Source: Gnetum montanum
Lineage: Eukaryota > Streptophyta > Gnetopsida > Gnetales > Gnetaceae
Length of the DNA: 64,000 nt
Direction of reading: 5' to 3'
Assembly (NCBI GenBank): GCA_015680685.1
Contig: MNCI01011140.1
Span: 491,801 to 555,800 of the forward strand
A program made the translations under genes and the position numbers. Below are positions 20,601 to 32,415 of the stretch, piece after piece. Below the pieces are notes generated by a model. The model did not search any database and was not told the DNA's origin. It worked only from the letters and a program-made list of their open reading frames with translations. Each line of letters opens with the position of its first letter. The first letter of the stretch is position 1.

Positions 20601-21110
20601 AGGATGACTAAGTAGGTTGCAAAAATCCCACAAAGGGAAATTTTACTGGAGGTACTACATCTTGGCATGTGTATTATGTTTGATGGGTCACCAGCACAAG
20701 TGTTGACTTGGGGGCTAACACTAGGGCTATAACTATTTCTAGGAAGATAGGTGGATGGGACTATGGGAAGACTAGAGTAGGGGTTGTCTACTAGAAGGAG
20801 ATATGGAAAGAGTCCTCATGCTTGAAACTAGCTTCAAACTCATCCTACTCTTCTTGCAAGGGCTCCTCGTAATCTATCCCTACCTCATGCTCATTTGTTC
20901 GGATGAGTTAGGTTAGGATCCACTGGTAAGGTTTGGTAAGAGGGGTGAAGTTTATAGAGGAAGGGATGTACTTCCATTCATTTCGGTGGATGAGCTCATA
21001 GCCCTACTTGGCTTCCATGTCTATGCAATCTACAAATAGGCCCACTTGGAGCACCATGTTCTAAGGATCCTGGTTGCGTAACCTAAGGGATTACCTAGGC
21101 TTTACCATGG
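17600..21110 (-). pseudogene. X1 gag-protease (Tat lineage)
   Basis: On the minus strand, the gag N-terminus near 20900-21010 has GYELIHRNEWKYIPSS, shared with X2. A Pro/His/Tyr-rich linker (about 20390-20700) precedes the capsid core at 19740-20200 (MPLPHFTKYNDEGNPNTHP, then LPRASISSLEDLLSQF and a KYKLKPKTTLNQLMQIKQG segment). A Lys/Thr-rich linker and an Arg/Pro-rich block (18664-18876) follow. The protease C-terminal part at 17880-18245 has EFIIVEEMPGFNLMLGRPWLA, the flap and GRPWL pattern of Tat proteases. The capsid frame stays open for long stretches but carries several stops, most of them TAG where Trp or Gln is expected. Gag would build the particle and the protease would process the polyprotein; this copy cannot. 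Confidence 0.75.
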
Positions 21111-21734
21111 TAGGACTAGTAGTATGGTCAATCCTATTTTCTTATTAAGTAGGCAAGATAGCAAGTGTGCTTGAAATGAATGCTAAAGGTTGCTGAGAAT
21201 TCATGGTGCTAATTGAAAGTTGTGAAAAAAATGGCTAACTTTAAAAACTATAGGAAAATGGCTAAGTCTAGAAATTGGAGAAAAATGGCTAAGTTTCAAA
21301 GCTACAGAGAAATGGCTAACTCTAATGAAAATAGCTATGTTTGAAGATTGCAAAAAAATTTCTAAGTCTAGAGACTACTTTCTATGCTAAGAGCTAACTA
21401 TGCTTTCTACATTGAGAGCCAACTACACTCTCTACTAAGAGCCCAAAATTTAGCTAAGTGTAAGAATGTGTGTTTTGGGATTGCTATGAGGGGTTCCAAT
21501 GGAACCAACGATGGGGTCTAGTCTACACGAACCAGTTCATAGATAGTGCCTGCACTAGCCTAACATCCAACTACTACCGCACATGGCAAGTCCATAGGGG
21601 TGTTGGGTCTACACTAGCCTAGAGCTAGCAACAATGATGCAAAGAGCATGTGAGACAATGACCAATAGAGTTTGAAGAAGGAAATGGATTGGCCCTCCTT
21701 CTAGTGCTAGAAAATTATAGTGACCAAAAACATT
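21111..21734 (-). other. X1 5' leader, non-coding
   Basis: Lies between gag and the 5' LTR. At 21180-21440 there are repeats of GAAAATGGCTAAGT and then ACTACACTCTCTAC, the X1-specific phrase. The last part (CCTCCTTCTAGTGCTAGAAAA near 21692) is shared with X2 at about 60591, which marks the inner border of the LTR in both. I could not identify the primer tRNA. Confidence 0.55.
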
Positions 21735-23400
21735 GGTAGTTGGAATGGAACACTACGAGGTTCGTGGGCACATAGCTTTAACCCTAAGTCTTTGTGAGGG
21801 TTTGCTAAAGGTAGAGATAGGATACCCAGAATGGTCTTGTCGATTGAACAAGAACTTACCAAGTGCAATGTCAAATGATGCTAAGTGTCAACTGGCATTT
21901 GCGATGTCAATGGGGATGAGTGTAATCTAGGTTGTTGGTCTAAAATGAGGGTTTCTATGCACGGTTATGCATGAAAATAATAAAAAATACAAGTAAAATG
22001 TCAAAATGTATGTAAAAATACTAAAAATAATGCATAGGGGAAAGAGTGAGAGAGAAAGTGACATCACCCCAAATGGGGTTGAGCATAGTTAACCTCAAAA
22101 GAGATGATAAGGTACATGATGTACAACAAGCATAGTGGGCAACATAGTCATAGTCTTGATAGTGTCTAGCATTAAAGACTGATGTCCTACAATGGTGTCG
22201 GTGCTTACTAGTTTGGCCACTATGGTATGTAGTGGACTGTGATGGTTTGTGGTGTTCTATGATGAGCTATGGTGGTGTGTGAAATTTCTTACCTTGCGAA
22301 AATTCCAAATATGCTCTAAATTTACTAATCTCACTTCAATTTTTCCAAATTGATTCTAATTTTATCAACCCCTAAAATGTTGAGGGCTAGGGTTCCCATG
22401 AAATGCAGATCGGTTGCCACATGGTAGTGAGACAATTGGGACTATGCTGCACCCAACTACACTCTCCATTGAAGCAAGTGGTGTTATGCTCTAGTGTGCT
22501 CCAATGAACTTTTTGAGACTACTAGACTATGACTACACTACCAACTACATGTTTTTGAGCCAAACAAGGCTACAATGTACTTGAAAAAATGTAAAAAAAA
22601 TGCAACTTTGGAGACTATACTCTAGGACTATGCTATCCACTGTCTTGAGTGGGGTTGAGCATAGTTATAATTTGGGGTCAAAGGGGGTACAACAAAGATG
22701 TATTTTTTCCAACTACACTTGCTAGAGGTGTGTTGGAGCTAAGGTAAGTATTGATGCTGTGGAGGCCATTGGATGCTTTTCTACTTGACTACGCTCTAGA
22801 CCAGGGGAGAGTGTAGTCCAACACTTAGAAAATTTTTGTAAAACATGGCTATGTGCTAACTACACTCTCCATGGGAGGTTGACTATGATTCCAATTGGGA
22901 TTTAGTGTAGTCCTAGCACATAGAAAATTTTTTCAAAATCTGGCTTCTAGTTGACTATGCTCTAATTCGGTGGAAAGCAAAGTCTCAATACTTAGAAAAT
23001 TTTTTGTCAAACTAGGTCTTCCATGCTAACTATTCTTGACCATGCTCCAAGGCAATGGAGAGCATAGTCTCACCACTTAAAAAAATCTACAACTACTAGC
23101 TTGACACTTAGAAAACTTTGCAAACTAGCATTTGGTGTTGACTACACTCTCTACTAAGCTAACTACACTCCAATGCAATGGAGAGCATAGTCCCAACACT
23201 TAGAAAAAATTTTCAAACTTCTTTCTTCATGATGACACTTAGGAAAAATTGCAAACAATTAGTCTTTGGAGCTAACTATGCTTTCTTCTAGCTAACTACA
23301 CTCTGGGACAGTGAAGAACATAGTCCCAACACTTAGAAAAAATTTTCCTCATGTTGACACTTAGAAAAATTTGTAATCAAGAAGCTATCTTCCAAATTTG
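21735..23400 (-). repeat. X1 5' LTR, diverged
   Basis: Starts with GTAGTTGGAATGGAA, comparable to the inner ends of other X-type LTRs at about 42825, 60640 and 61275. The next 150 bp align with them by eye (GGTCTTGTCGATTGAACAAGAACTT against GGTCTTGTAGATTACTTAAGGACTT). Further right it becomes an array of ACTACACTCTCC / GGAGAGCATAGTC units. It ends where the plus-strand gag-protease of X3 begins, so the LTR may be truncated. Confidence 0.55.
22420..23390. repeat. ACTACACTCTCC palindromic array in X1 LTR
   Basis: At least seven units of about 90-120 bp, most regular from 22790. Each pairs CTAACTACACTCTCC with GGAGAGCATAGTC around a short centre, then CCAACACTTAGAAAAA and a TTTTC tail. The inverted halves would form stems of about 10-13 bp. 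Confidence 0.7.
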
Positions 23401-23404
23401 GTGG

Positions 23405-24110
23405 TGTTTCATCACTAAACTTGTATGACCTAGTCATGACTTCTCTAGCTTATAGAGATGCACTAGCTCAAGTGTTAACCTCTATCCCTATGAGCAAAGA
23501 TATGCCCATCAATAGGGAGTAGATTCACTCTATCATTGAGCAAGCTTTACTTAAGAAAAATAGCCATCAATCCATGCTCAACTTCCATGATAGTGAGATG
23601 AAGATTGACTCTAGGAATGAAGTGTTGCCTACCCTCTCCTTATCACCATACGTGTTGGCAAATACAAAGTTCACAATGTTCATGTTGATGATGGAGTAGC
23701 CATGAATGTGATATCATATTCCATTGTTAACAAGTTAGGATTAACTAAGAACATCCAAGGAACCACAACCTCTACACTATAGTCATTCAATGAATCATGA
23801 GTAGTGATGCGAGGTTCTATCTTCTTAAACTTTGTAGTCACTAAGAAATTCCCCACATCTACTAACTTCTTAGTAGTTGAAGAGACACCTAGTTTTAACT
23901 TAATCTTACAAAGGCCATGGTTAGCAAAGATCCATGTAGTCTCATACCCCATACATCAAGAAATTCACTTGTCCTATAGAGGGAAAATTATTATTTGTCA
24001 AGATAATGTATCACTACAATTAGTTAACTATGTTAAAATTGACCAAGGTTCATAAGGGGAATTCCAAGAGGAAACTCCTAATACTTAGACTAGGACCACC
24101 AACAACAAAG
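23405..24110 (+). pseudogene. X3 protease and preceding gag linker
   Basis: The plus-strand frame reads a gag-side segment (SLNLYDLVMTSLAYRDALAQ), homologous to the X1 segment at 18266-18472, followed by the protease. The likely active site is HVDDGVAMNVIS near 23680-23715, with Asp in place of the usual Thr or Ser of DTG/DSG. FLVVEETPSFNLILQRPWLA near 23870-23930 matches the Tat GRPWL motif with Gly changed to Gln. The frame is shifted and has stops, so it is a pseudogene. Confidence 0.72.
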
Positions 24111-24384
24111 ATAATAATGATGCTAGTAACATCAACACTATGATACAAAGTAATCAACAAAAATTCCTACAATTTGTCATGCTAAATGAAAGAAACAGTG
24201 ATTGTGGAATCATGCCAAAAAAATTTTGTGATCTCTCAAAGATCAAGCAACAAGTTCATGGTAAAACATCTCATCCATTCTTTTTCCAATCATTTGTTTA
24301 CCTTTACAACATTATATCATGTTTCAGTATTGGCTCTAACCTTCTACGCTCTCTTGAGAACATATCATACTTGCTAGATAGTGC

Positions 24385-24570
24385 ATGGACCATGGCCTGC
24401 TATGACCTAAAACTAGCAATATGGCTTGCCAAGGCCTAAAACTAGCAACATTAGAATCCACCAAGGCCCAAAACTGGCAACATCATGGCCCAACAAGGCC
24501 TAAAATTGGCAACATCACAGCCTACCAAGGCCTAAAACTAGCAACATGTGGCCTCCCAGGGCCTAAAATT
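24385..24570 (+). repeat. Spacer-edge minisatellite (protease side), X3
   Basis: Six units of about 31-33 bp with consensus ATGGCCTGCCAAGGCC followed by TAAAACTAGCAAC. It lies 280 bp after the end of protease, the same relative position as 16990-17315 in X1. Confidence 0.85.
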
Positions 24571-25245
24571 GATGATCACAATGAACTCTTCTTTTTGTCC
24601 TTGTAGCAATGTTATGGTGGATGTACTTGATAGCATTGTTTACAAGTATTATTTACATGATTATACCTTTTTTTGCTAGTTTAACCATGTAGCCTTGTTT
24701 CATTAATCATTTATGTTCACATAAAAGTATAAATCATAGAGGAGTATATAATATGGTTAAAACAATTATATGCTTGCAGCCAAATATCTATAGCCATGGC
24801 CATAATTACACAATGTAACAAAAAATAGGCAATACATAGTTTTTAAATTTATGATTGTGGCATCTAGCTCCTCCAATGAAGGATTCCTAATAGGAACTAT
24901 TTTCTTAGCCATGGTGCTAGAAATAATTCTTGAAACGTGGAAAATCCTTAACTATGTTGGCAATAGTCCATAGATAGTTGCTACTACATTGAGTAGGATT
25001 GTAGGCAATAACAATGGTAGTAGAGTTTCAACTTTAGTGTAGAAGTAAGGAAGAATGGAAGTGGTAGTGACTTTATAGAAGTTTTCCTACTTAAACCTAG
25101 GTGCCTAACCCAAAACCCTAGTTTCCTTTTGGCAACTCCACTTCAATTGATATCAAAAATGGAAACCATGACTATGCTAAGGTTATGTAAGGCTTTTTTT
25201 ACAAAATTTTCTAATTTTGACTGGGCCCCACACTAGACTCTCTAA
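24571..25245. other. X3 spacer, non-coding
   Basis: AT-rich sequence without recognisable coding potential, leading into the array. I see no other structure. Confidence 0.4.
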
Positions 25246-25249
25246 GAAT

Positions 25250-28200
25250 GGCACTAAAAGCTAGGTCTATGGTAGGAGTAGTTAACCTTCTAACTAGACT
25301 ACACTAAGTTTAACACTCTTAGAAGTCATAAAACTACTACAACTTCCATCCCACTTCCATCCTACACTCTCAGAAACCTTGAAACATGGCTGTGTATACC
25401 AAATTTAGGCAAGAAATCATCAACTTACCAACACTATGCTAAACAGGATCAAGGACTATGTTGGGCTAGTGTAGTCCCAACTATTGCTAGCATTGTCCAA
25501 AATGGAATAGACTTTTAACAACCCATCCAACCTCCAAGGTTTCCCAAAATTGACCATCTAACCACTAAACCCTAGCTAGAGCTTCCTATAGAACTAAAAT
25601 GTTTTCAAAGGCACTAGACTATAATAAGAATTAAGCCTACTCGCTAACTACACTGAGACAAGTGAAGGACTACATTGGGCCAACATAGTCCCAGCTAATT
25701 CCTAGCATAGTCCAACATCACATCTTACTTTCCTATAACCCAAAGCAATCCATCAAGTCCATTTAGTCTTCAGTCAACCCTAAATCAATACACTGTCTTC
25801 CCAAACCCTAGTTTGAAAACTTGGCAAGCTTAAGACATTGTCAATTGTAGTAGATGGTGCTATGTTTTCCCTCTTTCCCATGACTACATTGGGCCAACAT
25901 AGTTCTAGAGTTTTTAGGGTTAGTAAGCATCATAAAGACCATTACACATCTTCAACACTACCTTTTAGAGCCTCCACACCTTACCAAGACCCCTAGTAAC
26001 CTGAAATTTCCACTTGCTCAACCAAAAACCTCAAGAAAATCAACAAAATTGAGTTTCCACATAAGGCTATGCTAAGGATTAGGAGGACTACATTGGGCTA
26101 ATGTAGTCCTAGTGACTACCTAGCATAGCCCACTCCAAACCCAAAAACCCATCATGTGTGAACTTTAGTTCAACTTCCAACAACACTGAAGCATCAAACT
26201 AGGTCAAATCTTACCATTTTTCACATTTTTTTGACAAACTTGGACTATGCTAAATGAGAAGCTAGGACTACACTAGGCCAATATAATCCCTTTCCAAGGT
26301 CCAATTTAGTCCCATTAAGATTATCAAAACACAACAAAAACCATGAAACTTAACTCTGGCAAGCCTTAAAACCCTAGTTTAAGCTTGTCTAGCCATGAAA
26401 CACTAGTCCATGGCTAAACCTAGTGTAGTCCATCCCAAGTTGCCAAATATCACCAAGAAATCATGAAAATTAACCTCTAAAAAACCCAAGAACTCCATTT
26501 AGAGCTATTTGAGAAAAAAGTTTGTAGTTTTTCATCATTTTGACCATTACAAACTTGGACTATGTTGGAGGAGATGAGAACTATGTTGGGCCAACATAGT
26601 CCCAGTCCAAGCCCAACGTAGTCCCCTTAACAAATTATAAAAAATATTTTAAAGACATGAAAATTGACATCTAAAATCCCTAAAATGCCATTTGGAGATA
26701 CCTAATTAGAAAACCTACATTTTTGTCAATATTTTTTATCTTTCCAACTTGAACTATGCTAGGGACATGAGGACTACACTAGGCCAACATAGTCCCTTTC
26801 TAGGCCCAACGTAGTCCATGAAAAACTAGTTAAAATGGCCAAAGATTGACCTAAATTTAATGTTGGTAAACTCTAAAACCTTAGATAAGCCTTTTTGACT
26901 CCAAAAATGTCATCTTCCATCACTTTTTTCGATGTCCACCCTGCCTATGCTAGATGGAGAATATGACTATGTTGGGCTAATGTTGTCCCTTCTAGACCTA
27001 GCATAGTCCCTCAAAATTGGAAGAAAAATTACCAAAATTTGCCTAACTTCACTACGAGAAAATCCTAGAACCTTGAAAGAAATATCTATTGACCATGGAA
27101 ACTCCTATTAACCATCCCAAGACTAGACTACATTGATGGTAGATGGGACTATGTTGGGCCAGCATAGTCCCAGTCCAAGTCCAACATAGTCCACATCATG
27201 AACTCCAAAGCAAGCCAAATATGACAAAGAACCCACCTCTATCGACTATAAGACCTTGCAAAGACATGTTAAAATCATCATACCTCAAAATTGAGAAAAA
27301 CTTCATCATTCTTAGGCTTCCAGAACTTGACTAGGATGAGGAGAGACTAGGACTACACTAGGCTAGTGTACTCCCTTTCAAACCCTAGTGTAGTCCATAC
27401 CAAATTACCCAAAGTTGATCAAATAAACACCAAATCCACTTCCAATGAAGTTTGACACACCACCAAAACTTGACTAGCCATGGAACATAACTTTTCTTAC
27501 TATTTCTAACCCTTGAAATCTTACTACAATGAGGATGGATTAGGACTATGCTAGGATAGCGTAGTCCCCCTCTAGGACCAACATAGTCCCCCTAAACTTG
27601 CCCAAAAATTGTTCAAAATTGCTAAAAGTATACTTCTAGGAGTCTTGTGGTCAGTTAGAGTCAAACTCAATAGTAAGACTCAATTTTCCAACTTTTCTAA
27701 CTTGATTATGCTAGGCTAACATAGTCCCTATCCAAGCCTAGCATAGTCCACCTAAAGATGATTGAAATTGCTAATAAACTACCTAAATCAACTCCTAGAA
27801 AGATCTAGGACCCTACCAGAGCATGCCTAGACCTTGGGATCTTGGGAAATGAGCTAGAATTCATTCTTTTTCAAAGTTTTCACATCCCAATCCTTGACTA
27901 CTCTGGGAACTATATTCCCAATGCAGTCCCATGGTATTTGATGATCCAAGGCATAAACAAGCATGAAAACTACCAATTTTTTCACTAAAACTCTAGCCGA
28001 TGATACTAGTGATCTTAGAAGCTCATTCGGATTGTTGATCAAGCTTTGAAACTCATGAAAATCCATTTTCCATCCATGACTATGCTGAGGAAGCTAAGGA
28101 CTATGTTGGACCAATGTAGTCTTAGTTGGAAAGGAAAATGTCATAGCAAAAAATAATAGTAAACAACTTAGAATGATCCAAAATTAACCCAAAATGACTA

Positions 28201-28560
28201 GCATCTTGCCTCCATGGATTCCAAATGTGAATTTCACTCTATTTCAACGTTAGGAATCACACAAAGTTAGTCATTCCTTATGATTACATTGGGGCCTATT
28301 AGCCCATCATAGTCATCACTGGCATTGTGATTATCAACCTTCTAGGAAGCTAAAATGATATGAAAACTTGCCAATATCCAATAAATACCCCTTTGTTAGC
28401 TATTTAGACCATTGGAAGCTTGAAATGACCTTACCAAACTTGGGAAGCTATCCCTAAATGTCAACTACACTAGAGGAATGTAGGACTACACTGGGCTAGT
28501 GTAGTCAATAGTAGGACCTAGCGTAGTCATAGAAAAATGTGTAAATTTTTCTTTAAAATA
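25250..28560 (+). repeat. Tandem array of about 190 bp units with palindromic core
   Basis: About 17 units whose cores recur near 25470, 25685, 25890, 26090, 26270, 26590, 26780, 26970, 27150, 27357, 27545, 27715, 28105, 28290 and 28490, with weaker ones near 26415 and 27900. Each core pairs GACTATGTTGG with CCAACATAGTC around one or two bases. Most units also have a preceding CTTGGACTATGCTAG half and a following CCCAACGTAGTCC half, so four half-sites occur in about 70 bp. The remainder of each unit is diverged A-rich sequence with AACCCTAG and CCAAAAT words. No coding frame is kept. Confidence 0.82.
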
Positions 28561-29255
28561 GCTTTGGAATGACTCCCTCATGTACCCAAGCTTTCCAAGA
28601 AACCATGTAGCTCCATATCATGGCCCACAAAGGCCTAAAACTAGCAAAATCTAACCCTATTTAACTAGCATTATCCAAGTTTTACTACATGTATTTCATT
28701 TTGATGGATTTTGCTTTGTATAATGGAGTTTTGACATGTTTTAACCTTGTTTTGCATTGTTGGCTCTTATTACCATCAACTGACCTCATATAACCTTTAG
28801 TTTTATCACATTTATCTTTTTTTCTTCACTATTATAGCCTATGATGTGTTCTGTCTAGCCTTTGATTGGTGTTAAGTGATGGGGTTTAACCATCATTTGA
28901 CACCATGTAACCATGACCTGCCAAGGCCTTAAATTGATACCATGGTCAGCTAAGACCTAAAAATTTCAAAATTGTAACCCTAGTTGACCATGTTTAATGT
29001 TATGTTTTCCATCTTGATTGGTTTAGCCTTATCTCATCATGTTGTGACTTGTTTTTAAACCTATTTTCAACCTTTGTGTTTCCATTGCTTAGCCTTTGTT
29101 TAACCTCTTATAGCCTTTTTTGACCTTGTTTAACCATGAGAAGCCATGTTTGGCTAATTATCACAGTATTCTATATCATTTTGGCATTATTTACTCATGT
29201 TACCATGTTACCTAGGTGCTACTTAATGTGTTTATGGTGGATATGCAGGATTGGA
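28561..29255. other. X3 spacer end, low-complexity
   Basis: Contains single copies of the edge minisatellite (CATGGCCCACAAAGGCC near 28620 and CATGACCTGCCAAGGCC near 28912). The rest is monotonous sequence rich in AACC, CCTTGTTT and ACCATG words. No gene was recognised. Confidence 0.45.
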
Positions 29256-29485
29256 GTATGGACACCACAACATCACCATAACCTCAACAAGCATAAGATT
29301 AAAGAAGGGGACCTAGTCCTCAAAACCATCCATGAACATGTAGACAAATTCTCAGCCAAATAGGAAGGGCTTTTCTTGGTCATCAAATCCTATAGTAATA
29401 GGGCCTACTAAATAACAAACATAAATGGAAATGAGTTGGCTAATTTAGTCAATCATTCCTATCTAAATTCATATTACATGTAGTT
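29256..29485 (+). pseudogene. X3 integrase C-terminal remnant
   Basis: The segment AAAGAAGGGGACCTAGTCCT and the following GGGCTTTTCTTGGTCATCAA correspond to the integrase C-terminal region (a KEGDLVLK stretch, then a pattern like PFLVxKxYxNGAFKLTNxDGNEFxNPxNxxYLK), and match the reverse complement of 7440-7600 in X1 and 44940-45060 in X2. Only this last part of pol is left in X3. Confidence 0.7.
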
Positions 29486-29511
29486 GACAATATCCAACAA
29501 GCGAGCCTTCT

Positions 29512-29725
29512 TTCCATGGCCTGCCAAGGCCTAACACTAGTGCAACCATGGTCTTCCAAGGCCTAAAAATAGTGCAACCATGGCTTACCAAGGTCTAAAA
29601 CTAGCAACATAGCTTGTTGGGGCCTTAAATTGACTCCATGATTTGCTATGATGTTAAACTGGCACCATGGCCTACTAAGGCTTTAAACCTACAATAGAGC
29701 CTGCCAAGGTCTTAAACTGGAAACA
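29512..29725 (+). repeat. 3' UTR minisatellite, X3
   Basis: Seven units of about 30 bp with the consensus CATGGCCTGCCAAGGCC TAAAACTAG, the same family as 24385-24570. It lies between the end of integrase and the 3' LTR. Confidence 0.8.
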
Positions 29726-29789
29726 CATGTAATCTTTGATAACTAGATCTACTAAATTTTCCTACATGGCATAATGTATTTCATTATAA

Positions 29790-32415
29790 CAACATGATTT
29801 CTTTTCTTGGTTTTCTTGTCCTCTTGGAGTGTGTTTGCAAGATGAAGCCTCATTGTAGAGGTGCAACTCATCACAACGGCAAGTTATCATGTGACCTTGA
29901 TGTGCAAGATTTGATGAGTGTCTTTCCATACCAAAAGTGCCTATTTTGCATCATTTCCATTACTATTCCCTTGATCCAAACCTAGTAGCATGATTATAAC
30001 CTTCCTTACCTTGGATGACAATGTTGACTAATGTTTAACACTCATGCACATATGGTGATATGACATCACTTTGTCATGATCCATTGTCAAGTCCATTGAA
30101 TGTAACAAACTTCATCTAATGGAAAACCACCTATTTCATTGAGTGTAACACATCTCACTTGATGGGAAAACTAAATCAAATCTAACTTTGAAAAAGAAAC
30201 CTAATGAAGGTTTCACGCCACAAAAAAAATTAGGGAAAGCAAATTACTAAGAATCCAAATGGCCAACGAAGCCTAAAGGATAGATCAATGGATTCAAACA
30301 TAGAAAGAGAGAAGCCTACTAGCTAAATAAATCTTGGAGCAAGGTGTTGATTCCTCAAACGTATTTGTCGAGTGATCCATGCCTCAAAATGTGAAGTGCC
30401 AAGGTTTACTATCTAATCAATGTATCAGTGCCACATCATAGCCATGACATCCACAATTGGGATGCATTGTTAATGAACATGACCATTTCCCTATGACCTC
30501 ACTACAGTATCACCATCATAACCCACTCCCATCATCACAGGCGCTATTGGGCATGGTTTGACACTACTGGATCAAGTGCAAAGAAGGAGCATTGTTGATG
30601 GACCAGTAGTGATGTTTTGTATTCTTTGTTGATGTCTCTCAAGTTAATCCTCCAAACATCAACAAAGAGGAATGAATGAAACACCAACAAATTTCATGTT
30701 GTAACCTTCATTTCCCAACATGGGGTAAGGATTCATTATAAATTTGAGATACATAGTCCTTGAGCTACAATCTTGCATACTTCAACTTTCTAAGGCCAAA
30801 AAATGCTTCAAAAGTTGTTATTTCCTTGCTTCTCAAGTAGAAGAGGGTACCCCATGTCCATATTCAATCTTAGGAAGGCTAGAAAACACCTCTAGAATGG
30901 CTAAAATTGGCATTTCCATGGGTTTTTGTAGTGGTATAACCCCAACTATGTTGGAGCCATTTTCAATAGTCATGGTACCTACATGTTTAATAGTTAGAGT
31001 AACTACATTTTCAATATTCATACTACCTAGTGTAGTTACTACCAAGACCCAATAGAAGTGCAATTTTGAGATTGTTGAAATTTTTTTTTCCAACAACAAC
31101 CAGTGTAGTCATCCCAAGTCATTAATGGCCAACATAGAAAACACTTTCTAACAAATTTCACCATTTCCACAATTAGCAACCTTTTCCACATTTTCCACTA
31201 CTTTCACCATTTTTCATCAACCTTAGTGTAGTCCACCAATGCCAACATAATAGGGATGGTGTCAACATATTTACAGGAGTCTATTTACTATTTATAGTAA
31301 ATGGATGGGTTTTGTGGTCATAGCCCATTCCAAACTTATCATAAATGGCAACTACGCTAATAGTAGATGACCATTGACCACTACCAACATAGTGAAAATA
31401 CTACCAGCATAGTCACAAAAGTTCATTTACTATTTATAGTAGATGGATGGGTTTTATGGATTTAGTTCATTTCGAATTTACCACAAATAGTAACTATGTT
31501 GATAGTAGATGATGAACTACACTAATAGTAGTAACCACTGTAAACCCACAATCAATGCCATTTTGTTAGTAATCAATGGCAAGCAATGACAATTCCAAAA
31601 TAGTAACACTAACACTATAAATACCCAATGTCAACACCATAAAATGGTTCCAAACACTTGGGAATTTTGGAATACTCTTGGTAATTCTGAGCTTTGGTGT
31701 TCTAAGAACTTGGCATTTTATGATCTTTGGTAACAAAATCATTTTTCATTTTCCATTTTCCAAACATCAAAATCCATAATATCTATTCCAACCTCACCCT
31801 TGCAATGTTGTTTGGTGGTAGAATCTAGGACTACAGTGGGCATAGAGACTTCCACATAGTTTCCATTACTACAAGTGTGCAATCCCATTCTCACTCCCAC
31901 ATTGCAAATCTAATGAAAACTAATGGAAAGTTGCTAAAATCCAGAGTTGGGAAGAAATCAAATCATGAAGGTAGCCTTCTCCAATGGACTTCAAGCTTCA
32001 ATGAGTAACTTCCTATGCCCTTCGCACAAGCTTGTACAGCATGAATCAAATTCTTTTATATTTTTTAATAAATTTGGTTGTTCATGTTGTGCAATTTTTA
32101 GTTTTTGTTTCCATTCCTGTACTATTTTTGTAATTACAATTCCATTTCCATTTCCATTTTCAAGGTCATTTTTGTTTTTTTTTTCTATTTCCATTTTTGT
32201 TTCCATTTATGTTTATGTTTTTGTTTTCTTTTTCATTTTTGATTTCATTTATGATCATGTTTATGTTTTCACAACCATTTCCATTTACATTATGTAAGTT
32301 CTTGTGTGATTGGCAAGACCACCGAGGGCACCTTGAGTTCCATTTTCTAAAGACCATTGGGATTTAGGGTTAAAACTATTCCAATGCTTGGATCTTTTAG
32401 TTTTTCCATTCCAGC
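29790..32415 (+). repeat. X3 3' LTR, about 2.6 kb
   Basis: Plus-strand copy of the X-type LTR. Its beginning (TTGGTTTTCTTGTCCTCTTGG) matches the reverse complement of about 44590-44635 and its end (GCAAGACCACCGAGGGCACC to about 32415) matches the reverse complement of 61260-61370. A TATAAATA box lies at 31616. Near 32130-32290 there is a simple-sequence tract of CCATTT and TTTCCATT words, also present inverted at 63620-63720. Short ORFs in it (for example 29794-29985) match LTR sequence in the other copies and are not genes. Confidence 0.68.
31616..31623 (+). promoter_or_regulatory. TATA box of X3 LTR
   Basis: TATAAATA in the context CACTATAAATACCC, about 800 bp before the LTR end. The position suits a U3/R border in a long LTR. 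Confidence 0.5.

Larger units (their letters stand above)
7223..23400 (-). mobile_element. X1: decayed Tat-type LTR retrotransposon with split coding region
   Basis: Read on the minus strand, right to left: LTR (about 21735-23400), leader, gag-protease (about 17600-21110), a 6.6-kb spacer with an oppositely oriented multi-exon gene and tandem arrays, then reverse transcriptase, two RNase H domains and integrase (7430-10940), then a tandem repeat (7223-7390). No matching 3' LTR was recognised to the left. The same order occurs in X2 and, in part, in X3, which argues against a chance juxtaposition of different elements. Every coding part is interrupted by several stops. Confidence 0.72.
23405..32415 (+). 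mobile_element. X3: internally deleted Tat-type element, plus strand
   Basis: Begins within the gag-protease linker and continues with protease, edge minisatellite, a spacer dominated by an array of about 190-bp period, the C-terminal end of integrase, a 3' minisatellite and a 3' LTR of about 2.6 kb. The 5' LTR, gag, RT and most of integrase are missing. It shows the X-family order in the opposite orientation to X1 and X2, but its spacer lacks any recognisable antisense gene. Confidence 0.7.

Noticed and set aside
24385-24570. CRISPR-like array
   Set aside because: Units are directly adjacent and degenerate, with no unique spacers, in a plant retrotransposon context; it is a minisatellite.
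24421-24606. 61-residue repetitive ORF
   Set aside because: It is a translation of the 32-bp minisatellite.
29794-29985. 63-residue ORF with DLDVQDLMS similar to the ORF at 63199-63426
   Set aside because: The similarity exists because both are LTR copies; the frame is not kept in the third copy (44399-44635).
31947-32297. 116-residue Phe/Ile/Val-rich ORF that looks like membrane segments
   Set aside because: It comes from the CCATTT/TTTCCATT simple-sequence tract near the end of the X3 LTR.
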